A DNA stretch of 35,335 nucleotides from Candidatus Devosia symbiotica (GTDB lineage: Bacteria; Pseudomonadota; Alphaproteobacteria; Rhizobiales; Devosiaceae). Each line of letters starts with the position of its first letter. Position 1 is the stretch's first letter. Under the pieces are notes generated by a model. It was not told the origin of the DNA. It did no database searches and saw only the letters and a program-made list of their open reading frames with translations. The position numbers and the translations under genes were made by a program. The stretch is taken from the NCBI GenBank assembly GCA_025050575.1, contig JALBVE010000014.1:1-35335 (forward strand), given 5' to 3'. Of this stretch, positions 28,328 through 35,335 are shown piece by piece.

Positions 28328-28666
28328 TCAGTCGCCTTCGCCGGGTGCCTCAGAGAAATACTTTTCGAACTTGCCGGTTTCGCCGTCTTTTGCCTTGGCT
28401 TCGGGTAGCGGTTCGCGCCGCTCCGTCAAATTGGGCCAGGCAGAGGCAAACTTTGTGTTGATCTCAAGCCAGTGGTCGAGGCCGCTATCGGTATCCGGCT
28501 TAATCGCCTCGGCGGGGCATTCTGGCTCGCACACACCACAGTCGATGCATTCATCGGGGTGGATCACCAACATGTTTTCACCTTCATAGAAGCAGTCCAC
28601 AGGACAGACTTCCACGCAGTCGGTGTACTTACAGGCGATGCAATTGTCGGTGACGACATAGGTCAT
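28328..28666 (-). CDS. fdxA: Seven-iron ferredoxin FdxA
   Basis: The 112-residue protein has the [3Fe-4S]/[4Fe-4S] pattern [21 protein letters not shown] and [16 protein letters not shown], and the long charged C-terminus (EKYFSE) of the alphaproteobacterial FdxA. It is a soluble low-potential electron carrier. It was the last gene of the helicase-S4-GNAT series on this strand, all of which are broken; a separate promoter upstream would keep it expressed. Intact. Confidence 0.94.
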   Translation of the reverse strand: MTYVVTDNCIACKYTDCVEVCPVDCFYEGENMLVIHPDECIDCGVCEPECPAEAIKPDTDSGLDHWLEINTKFASAWPNLTERREPLPEAKAKDGETGKFEKYFSEAPGEGD

Positions 28667-28734
28667 CTATGGGGCGATCCAGATCAGGAACTCAGTCCGC
28701 TCAAGGTTGCGGCAGAGCAAATCTCAACAGTGCG

Positions 28735-28763
28735 ATGCTAAACTTTTTTTCTGTGGCCTGCAA
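28735..28763 (-). promoter_or_regulatory. Likely promoter of fdxA
   Basis: On the minus strand TTGCAG (28763-28758), 17 nt, then TAGCAT (28740-28735). It lies about 70 nt upstream of the fdxA start, in the gap after the dead GNAT gene. Confidence 0.45.
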
Positions 28764-28834
28764 GGCTAGCTAAGGGCAGAGTTTGGCGCGATCTCCATCA
28801 TGGAAGGCAAAATTTATCAGGTGGTTGCCCCAGG

Positions 28835-29335
28835 CTAATGACGGAACACCAGGTCGTCAGGGTCCTGGCGCAGCGCCTGGTCATCGCGGATCCCGCCGAG
28901 CTGGTCGGCCAGCGCGATGGAGCGATCATTGCCCGGATCGACATAACTGACCAGGTGCGGCAATTGCAGGGCCGAACAGGCCCAGTCTCGCAATGCCGAG
29001 GCTGCCTCAAACGCGTAACCGTGCCCTTCGTGGCCAGCATCAAGCAACCAGCCCAGTTTCTTTGTTTCTTTTGGGGAAATAGCGGTCCGTGATTGATGCC
29101 AACTTGTCTGACGCAGTTCCACTGACCTGCAATTCGATCATTAGACAGTCCTGGCCGAATAGCGCCCACTAGGCGACGTCATTGCGGAATATGCCCCAGG
29201 CCGCCGATAGGCTGAACGGACCGCCCATATAGTAGGCACGGGCCGAGGTCATAGGGCCTCATAGGCTGGATAATCAACATAGGTCTGGGCACGCAGCACC
29301 AGCCGTTCAGTGCGCAATGCGGGAATTGCGGTCAT
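28835..29335 (-). pseudogene. GNAT acetyltransferase (RimJ/RimL type), broken
   Basis: From the ATG at 29335, overlapping the S4 gene's stop (ATGA), the strand reads MTAIPALRTERLVLRAQTYVDYPAYEAL, then in other frames ARAYYMGGPFSLSAAWGIF, DVA-stop-WALFGQD, RQVGINHGPLFP, LGWLLDAGHEGHGYAFEAASALRDWACSAL and SYVDPGNDRSIALADQLG to DDLVFRH at 28835. At least four frame changes and a TAG are present. The CoA-binding region (GHGYAFEAA) is still recognisable. Substrate unknown. Confidence 0.87.
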
Positions 29336-29745
29336 GCTTCATTTTCCCCACCGCGCAGTCGGTCAGTGTCGCGCCGCTGTTTCTTGATTGGCCGACCCGC
29401 GCCTTCGTCGCGCGGTGCAATGGCCGCCTCATAGGTCGATTGCTCGGCTTTGGGCAATGTCGGCGGCGAGAGGTCTTCATAGAGGCCATGCGCCTCGCTG
29501 GCAGAGCCACGACGGGTGCCGCTGTCGACAATGCGTCAGACCACGATGCGATCATGCAACGTCATAGTCAGGACATCGCTAGCACCGACCTTGAGATCGC
29601 TGCGATCAGTCCGCTCGGAATTGATCCGAACGGCGCTGGATTCGATAAATTTTTGCGCCAGAGTACGCGACTTTCAATGGCACGCGCAAAAAACAGGGCT
29701 TGTCGAGCTGCTCCTTGCGGGCGACGGCCTCGACAGGCCCTGCCA
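29332..29745 (-). pseudogene. S4-domain RNA-binding protein (HslR-like), broken
   Basis: The minus strand gives QLDK, LFFARAIESR, then after shifts near 29700 and 29665 LAQKFIESSAVRINSERTDRSDLKVGASDVLTMTLHDRIVV, a TGA at 29538-29536 at a position normally Trp, and RIVDSGTRRGSASEAHGLYEDLSPP to a charged C-terminus (RDTDRLRGGEN). It is the S4 protein that usually sits between the SUV3-like helicase and fdxA in alphaproteobacteria and probably binds ribosomal RNA. Confidence 0.88.
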
Positions 29746-29749
29746 ATTG

Positions 29750-32749
29750 CTAGTTCGCCTTGCCGTCACACAGGGCGGCAAGCTTGGCGAAGGGGCTGTC
29801 GGGATCAAACACCTTCTCGCGCTTTTCCTCACGCGGTGCCTGGAACTTTGCCCGTTCGCCCTTCTGGCTTTCGGAATGTCGATTTTCATTGCGGCCGCGT
29901 GCTTCTGGCTTCGGCTTGAGATGCTGGGCCCTGGACAAGTCCTGCACTTCGCCCTCGGGTCGGCGCTTGGCTTGTAACCGCTCGCGTTCAAGACGCTGGT
30001 GGGTTTCGCCTTCGGGCCGGCGGCGGCTCTCATAACGCCTGGCTTCAGGGCGTTTGCCGCTGGGCGACCAGACTTCGTCGAACTCAAGCTCGGCAGGTGC
30101 GGTCTCGCCGGTCGTTGTTTTGGTCTCCAAAGAGGCCTCGACGAGAGTCGTGACTGGTATCGCCATGGCTTCGGCCGGCGTCACTTCGGTAGCAAGTGCC
30201 GGCGTTGGTGCTGCGTCCACCGTTTCGGTAGAGGCCCGATTTTCACTCAGGGTTTCCTCGAGCGCTGGCGCTTCGGCGCTCGCCTTAGCCGGTACAGCGG
30301 TCTCGACAACCTTTAGCGTGCGCTTGACGCGATAGCCCAGCGAATTGAGGATCGAGGCAAAGTCCTCGCCCGAGCAGCCCAGCAGAGAGGTCATTTCCAC
30401 GGTGACGCGGAAACCGTTACCTTCGGCTGCGCCAGCCAGCAACTCACCTTGGTGACGGGTCGGATCGAGAGCAATCAGCGAGCGGATGATGCCGGCCACA
30501 CGCTCGAGAATATCAACGCGCACGGCGCGCTTGCCGGCGACCTTGAAGCCAGCGATTTTGTAAAGGCGCGTATCGACTTCGGGATCGACCACAAAGCTGG
30601 TGCGGCCCGAGAGCACGATATGGGGAATATCGGTGACGCCGGGCTGGCGGATGCCACCATTCTTGAGCGCGAACAGAATCAGCGCAAGTTCGCGCGGCGC
30701 CGGTTTGAGCGAAAGCGGCAGATAGATGTGATAGGCGCCGAACTTGATGCCGAGCTTGCGCATCTTGCCGCGCACGTCCTGATCGAGGTTCTTGACCTCA
30801 TCGGCGACCTGCGTGCGGGGGATGAGCCCGAGATGCTCAAATAGCTGAAAGCCGATGCCGCGGGCCACGCCCTCGAGATCGGCAGGGGCTTCGAGCGCCA
30901 TGACCGGTTCGAGAACGGTGTTGACGTGATGGCGCAACCATAGGCTCAGCCGATCCTGGACACGTTCCAGATCGGTTCCGGTCAGCGTTTCGTCCGCCAG
31001 AATTAGCAGGCGCGGGCGATAAAGAGCGTCACCCTCGACCAATTCGGCGACGATATCGCCTTTCCAGCGTATGCGGCCATCAGTGGCCAGCACAAATTCT
31101 TCATTGGGTGCGCCGGCCAGGCGGTCGGCCCGATGGTGTATTTCGGACGCGACGATCTGGTCGGCGGCGGAGCGCAGACTCTTGATGTCGGCGTTGCCTT
31201 CATTGCGGGCCAGGGTGAAGCGGAAGCCTTCGAGTGTGCCGATGAGATGGCCTTCCAGCCGTATTTCGCCGCGCTCATTGATCTCGGGAGATGCCATACG
31301 TTTGTCTTTCAGGTGACGAAGCAGCACGCTAGTGCGCCGGTCGACAAAGCGCTGAGTAAGCCGCTCGCGCAGCGCACCACTCAGTCGGTCCTCAATGTCT
31401 CGCGTCTTTTCGCGCCAATGTGAAGGGTCTGCAAGCCAGTTTTTGCGGTTCGCGACGAAGGTCCATGTACGGATCTGCTTGATCCGGTTGCTCAAAGTGT
31501 CGATGTCGCCGCTTGCATTGTCGCAAAAGCGGATCTGCTCGGCAATCCAATCTGTGTCCACCTTACCACGCTTGACTAAATCGGCGTAAATATGTGTGAC
31601 AATTTCGCCGTGATTAGCCGGCGAAATACCCTAATAATCCGGGGTCTAGCAGCATTCCCAGAGCAAACGGGCACCATCGAGGCCGCGCGCCAATTTACCT
31701 ACTTCGTTGTAAGCAACAAATTCGAGGGCGTGCTGATCGGTAGCGATGGGGGTGCGGATCAGCATTCGGCTGTCCGAGATGGCTTCCAGACTATTGAGCA
31801 AGGCGGGGATGGACAAATAATCCAGCCGGTTATTGCGCCATTGCAGCACTTTGATGAATTCAAAATCGTGGGTTTCGAGCGCCACGATCATTTCTTCATC
31901 GAATCCCTCCGTGCCAGCGGTGACGCCAAAGGTGCCATTGCGGGCATGGCGACCGGCCCGGCCGGCGATCTGGCCGAGCTCAACGGGGGTTAGTGGCCGG
32001 CTAGTCCGGCCATCGAATTTGCTGTCGTCAGCGAAAGCGACATGCTGGATATCGAGATTGAGCCCCATGCCGATGGCGTCGGCGGCGACAAGAAAGTCGA
32101 CATCGCCATTTTGTATAGAGCTTGACCTGGGCATTGCGGGTGCGCGGACTCAGGGCATCCATCGCTACCGCTGCGCCGCCGCGCTTGCGCCGGATCAGTT
32201 CGGCGATGGCGTAAACCTGGCAGGCGAAGAAGGCGACAATGGTTGAGCAGGCCGGTTTGCGCGAAATCTTCTTGGAGCCAGCATAGGTTAGATGGCTGAA
32301 GCGCGGCCGGTCGATAATCTCGGCGTGGGGCAGCAGCTTGCGGATCACCGGAGCCATGGTGGCTGCGCCCAGCAGCAGGGTCTCGTGCACGCTCCGAGCA
32401 TGCAAGGATGCGATCGGTAAAGACGTGGCTGCGGTCGAAATCGGTGGCCGTCTGGATTTCATCAATGGCCGGGCAATCCATGCGAATATCGGTGGGCATG
32501 GCTTCGACGGTGCAGACCCAGAAACGCCGCTTGTCTGGGACGATGCGTTCCTCTCCGGTGATCAGCGCCACTGCCTGTACGCCGACGCGCTCGACGCAGC
32601 GCTGATAGACTTCGCGCGCCAAAAAAACGCAAAGGTAGGCCGATCATCCCGGTGGGATGGGCCAGCATGCGCTCAATGGCAAGATAGGTCTTCCCTGTAT
32701 TGGTAGGGCCAAGGATTGTCTTGACCGATTGGGCGGGCGCAAAGGTCAT
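29750..32749 (-). pseudogene. SUV3-like DEAD/DEAH RNA helicase, broken
   Basis: The ATG at 32749 opens SVKTILGPTNTGKTYLAIERML (Walker A). A T6-to-T7 expansion near 32625 shifts frame to AREVYQRCVERVG, LITGEERIV and AIDEIQTATDFDRSHVFTDRIL. Further shifts near 32402 and 32118 give ETLLLGAATMAPVIRKLLP and NGDVDFLVAADAIGMGLNLDI, GQIAGRAGRHARNGTFG. Two in-frame TAG codons (31648-31646, 31633-31631) then interrupt TPDY-GISPANH. The last 603 codons to 29750 are open, including the acidic and basic low-complexity tail. Full length would be about 995 residues. Homologues resemble the mitochondrial degradosome helicase. Confidence 0.9.
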
Positions 32750-33292
32750 TTCCGTCCAACGTAGGCGGTCACTGCAATAGTTACGAGTGGTCCTACATCT
32801 TGTCCCAAGACAGGACAGTTATCATGACCTTTTTGTCATGTGGCTTAACTAGAGAGAACAGGGCGCGAACCAAACAGAACCGAATCGGCGCGCGCGGCAG
32901 AATCCGCATTTGTTCACGGCTAGGTCTGATGGGTCGGCGCGTGCGACTGGCACAAGTGACGATGCGGACTTCTTGTCCCGCGGCAAGACCAACCCCAGGC
33001 TGCTCAGCTTTGCTAACAAGTGATGAATTTTGCCATGTGGCCGCTCTTTGTGAACAAAATCTTAGCCTTCCAACCGCTAATTTTTCTTTGTTATTGATGT
33101 CTGGCGGCCCGGCTCGGCTGGGTTGAGCGCCGGCAAATTCATAACATGGCAGATTAACCGTCTTGTTCCGAGACAGCGGGTTAGCTCTTGGCGCCTTGAC
33201 GAAGCGGCGCGATCCAGGGCGCGAGAAGCGCTTTGCCAAGACCGAGCAGTTTGACTATGGTTCGCGCGGTTTTTCCGCCCAGAAACGGCATC
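32750..33292. other. Intergenic stretch without a recognised gene
   Basis: About 540 nt separate the helicase start from hisC. A 108-codon plus-strand frame (32800-33126) has no family resemblance and an odd composition. A small hairpin CATGAC/GTCATG (32823-32840) is visible. It probably holds the promoters of both neighbours and possibly an eroded gene. Confidence 0.4.
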
Positions 33293-34369
33293 ATGTCAGA
33301 CGATATCCGCCCCATCCCACAGCCCGGCATGCTCGATATTGCCGTCTACTTGCCTGGCAAGTCCGGTGCAGCGGGCAGTAATGCAGTCAAGCTTTCGGCC
33401 AATGAGTCGCCGTTGGGCGCCAGTCCAAAGGCCATTGCAGCATTTCGCGCCGCGGCCGAGCATCTCGAAATCTATCTCGAGAGCAGATCGCGGGTGCTGC
33501 GCACTGCGCTGGCCGAAATGCATGGTGTGGATGCCGAACGCATCGTCTGCGGCGATGGTTCAGATGATCTGCTGCACCTGATTGCCCAGTGCTATCTGGG
33601 TGAGGGCGATAAGGCGGTGATGAACCGCTATAGTTTTTCCGTGCACCCGATCATCACCAAGGCCGCTGGCGCCAGCATTGTCATGGTCGCCGATGTCGAT
33701 GCGCTGCTGGTGGCAGTGACGGGCAAGACCAAGATCATCTGGCTGGCCAATCCCAACAATCCCACCGGCACCTATCTCAGTGATGCGGAAGTGCGGCGCC
33801 TGCATGCCGGCCTACGCCCTGACATCCTTCTGGCGATCGACAGTGCCTATGCCGAATATGTGACGACGACCGATTATTCGGTCGGGCTCGATCTGGTGGC
33901 CAAAACCAATAACGTGGTGATGATGCGCATATTCTCCAAAATGGGTCTGGCGGCGGCGCGGCTCGGCTGGCTGGTGGGTTCGCCCGAACTGGTCGATGTG
34001 CTTAACCGCATTCGCGGACCGCTCAATATCAATCTGCTCGACCAGCTGGCAGTAACAGCGGAGGCGCGCGACACCGAATTCATCGCCAAACTCAAGACGA
34101 ACAACGTGCAATAGCGTGACTGGATTACCGAAGAACTTGATTCCAACCACATCTATGTCGTGCCCAGCCAGGGCAATTTCGTCATGCTTCTATTCCCCGA
34201 CGCCGAGCATGTCCGTATGGCGTTTGATGCCCTGATGGCGCGCGGGCTGATCGTGCGCGAAATCGGCGTCTCCTATGGGATCCACGATGGGCTGAGCATT
34301 TCCATCGGCTCTGAACAGGCGATGCGTGGCGTCGTCGACATCCTCAAGGCATTGGTCAAAACCGCATGA
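33293..34369 (+). pseudogene. hisC: Histidinol-phosphate/aromatic aminotransferase with one amber codon
   Basis: One continuous frame of 359 codons from the ATG at 33293 to the TGA at 34369 encodes a class I/II PLP aminotransferase: VKLSANESPLG, CGDGSDDLLHL, WLANPNNPTGTYLS, SAYAEYV, and FSKMGLAAARLGWLVG with the PLP lysine. A TAG at 34112-34114 (after LKTNNVQ) cuts off the last 85 residues, DWITEELDSNHIYVVPSQGNFVMLLF onward, at a likely Trp. Loss of this small domain should inactivate the enzyme unless the codon is read through. It overlaps tyrC by 4 nt. It may act on histidinol phosphate or on aromatic keto acids. Confidence 0.8.
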
Positions 34370-35335
34370 GCGTTCATTTCCGCAAGCTCGGCCTGATCGG
34401 CATCGGCCTGATCGGCTCCTCGATTGCTCTGGCCGCACGGCGGCAGGGTCTGGTCGAGATGATTTCTATTGCCACCCGTAAACAGCAAACGCTCGACGAG
34501 GCGCGCGAGCTGGATCTGGGCGACATTTATACACTTAATGCTGCCGAGGCGGTGCGTGGTGCTGATCTGGTAATTTTGTGTACGCCGGTTGGCGCCTATG
34601 AGAGCATCATCAAGTCCATTGCCTCGTCGCTCGAGCCGGGCTCGATTGTGTCAGACGTCGGTTCGGTCAAGGGCTATGTGGTCAAGGTTCTCAAGGGTCA
34701 TGTGCCTGCAGTGGTCTATCTCATTCCGGCCCACCTCATTGCCGGCACCGAGTATTCCGGCCCGTCGGCCGGCTTTTCCGAGTTGTTTGTCGGCCGCTGG
34801 TGCGTGTTGACGCCCGGCCCCGAAATTGATCCGGCGCAGACTGAAAAGCTCGCCGCCTTCTGGCGAGCCATGGGCAGCCATGTTGAAAGCATAGGCGCCG
34901 AACATCACGATATGGTGCTAGCCATCACCAGCCATATTCCCCATTTGGTGGCCTATAATACCGTGGGTACGGTGGCCGATTTGGAGGCGGCGACCCAGTC
35001 CGAAGTCATCAAGTTCTCGGCCTCGGGCTTCCGCGATTTCACCCGCATCGCGGCGTCCGATCCCGTGATGTGGCGCGACGTGTTCCTGACCAATCGCGAT
35101 GCCGTGCTCGAAATGCTGGGACGGTTTACTGAGGATCTGTCCGTGTTGCAGCGGGCGGTACGGACTGGCGATGGCGCGGCGCTGGAAGCCATGTTCACCC
35201 GGACCCGAGCGATTCGCCGCTCGATCATCTCTGCCGGACAGGAAACAGCAGCACCCGATTTCGGGCGACCGCATGAAGCGCCGCCAGCGCCCGAATTGCC
35301 GATCGTGCGCGAGCATGGCAGTGGAGATGACCCCC
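34366..35335 (+). CDS. tyrC: Prephenate/arogenate dehydrogenase, partial at the window edge
   Basis: The 323 visible codons start with the NAD-binding GLIGIGLIGSSIALAA and continue ADLVILCTPVGAYESI, VSDVGSVKGYVV, the segment IPAHLIAGTEYSGPSAGF, ITSHIPHLVAYN, SASGFRDFTRIAASDPVMWRDVFLTN. This is the TyrA/TyrC family that makes 4-hydroxyphenylpyruvate or tyrosine. The conserved HP(I/V)AGTE reads HLIAGTE here, a Pro-to-Leu change beside the active-site His. The ATG overlaps the hisC stop (ATGA), so translation was coupled to hisC. The frame is open to the last base; the end lies outside the window. Confidence 0.88.
   Translation, partial: MSVHFRKLGLIGIGLIGSSIALAARRQGLVEMISIATRKQQTLDEARELDLGDIYTLNAAEAVRGADLVILCTPVGAYESIIKSIASSLEPGSIVSDVGSVKGYVVKVLKGHVPAVVYLIPAHLIAGTEYSGPSAGFSELFVGRWCVLTPGPEIDPAQTEKLAAFWRAMGSHVESIGAEHHDMVLAITSHIPHLVAYNTVGTVADLEAATQSEVIKFSASGFRDFTRIAASDPVMWRDVFLTNRDAVLEMLGRFTEDLSVLQRAVRTGDGAALEAMFTRTRAIRRSIISAGQETAAPDFGRPHEAPPAPELPIVREHGSGDDP

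Noticed and set aside
32800..33126. 108-codon open frame between helicase and hisC
   Set aside because: No family resemblance, no ribosome-binding site, and composition unlike neighbouring genes.

Overview
The window looks like a chromosomal segment of an alphaproteobacterium of the order Hyphomicrobiales. Gene content and order fit a Devosia-like genome best: ybbN/LON/Trm112/ubiH, then glnK-amtB, ftsK and lolA; fzlA-queG-SDR; fumC/rpmF/mtgA/ispA; helicase/S4/fdxA; hisC-tyrC. This assignment rests on protein resemblance and synteny recalled from the group, not on a search.

The main character of the window is a sharp split between intact and decaying genes. Intact genes are core functions: tRNA-Gly, tRNA-Met, a YbbN/CnoX thioredoxin, LON-domain and Trm112 proteins, a UbiH-type hydroxylase, FtsK, a LolA-like carrier, UppP, FzlA, QueG, a methyltransferase, GloB, fumarase C, ribosomal proteins L32 and L28, MtgA, farnesyl-diphosphate synthase, IspG, ferredoxin FdxA and a TyrA/TyrC-type dehydrogenase that runs off the right edge. 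Between them lie about twenty broken genes carrying frameshifts, in-frame stops, short tandem duplications, deletions or truncations. These are glnK, amtB, a brnT/antitoxin remnant, an SDR gene, two GNAT genes, a VOC dioxygenase, alkB, a small P-loop kinase, two or three membrane-protein genes, a MOSC gene, a YbaK gene, a GGDEF gene, an exported protein, an IS256-family transposase fragment, a DUF3108 gene, a YhhQ transporter, an S4 protein, a SUV3-like helicase and hisC.

Layout. 1-2741: tRNA-Gly and the ybbN-LON-Trm112-ACT operon. 2754-3992: ubiH (minus). 4185-5730: dead glnK-amtB. 6030-9500: ftsK and lolA-like. 9502-12459: uppP (minus), fzlA, toxin-antitoxin scar, queG. 12456-15000: dead SDR, GNAT, VOC and alkB around a living tRNA-Met. 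15058-16662: divergent methyltransferase and gloB. 16899-18153: three dead genes. 18282-21916: fumC, rpmF, mtgA (minus) and ispA (plus). 21920-24585: four consecutive dead genes. 24601-25842: ispG. 25930-26897: exported-protein, IS256 and DUF3108 fragments. 27117-28197: rpmB and broken yhhQ. 28328-32749: minus-strand operon helicase-S4-GNAT-fdxA, of which only fdxA is intact. 33293-35335: hisC with one amber codon, then tyrC.

Retained functions are cell division and envelope growth, translation, isoprenoid and ubiquinone synthesis, and central metabolism. Losses fall on ammonium uptake and nitrogen sensing, c-di-GMP signalling, DNA alkylation repair, RNA turnover, detoxification and one amino-acid step. 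That is the profile of a recently host-restricted lineage in early genome reduction, such as the Devosia symbionts described from ciliates. An uncorrected long-read assembly could produce some of the homopolymer frameshifts. It would not easily explain the substitutions to stop codons, the truncations, the fused gene remnants or the insertion-sequence fragment. I found no convincing novel multi-gene system; the interest lies in the decay itself.
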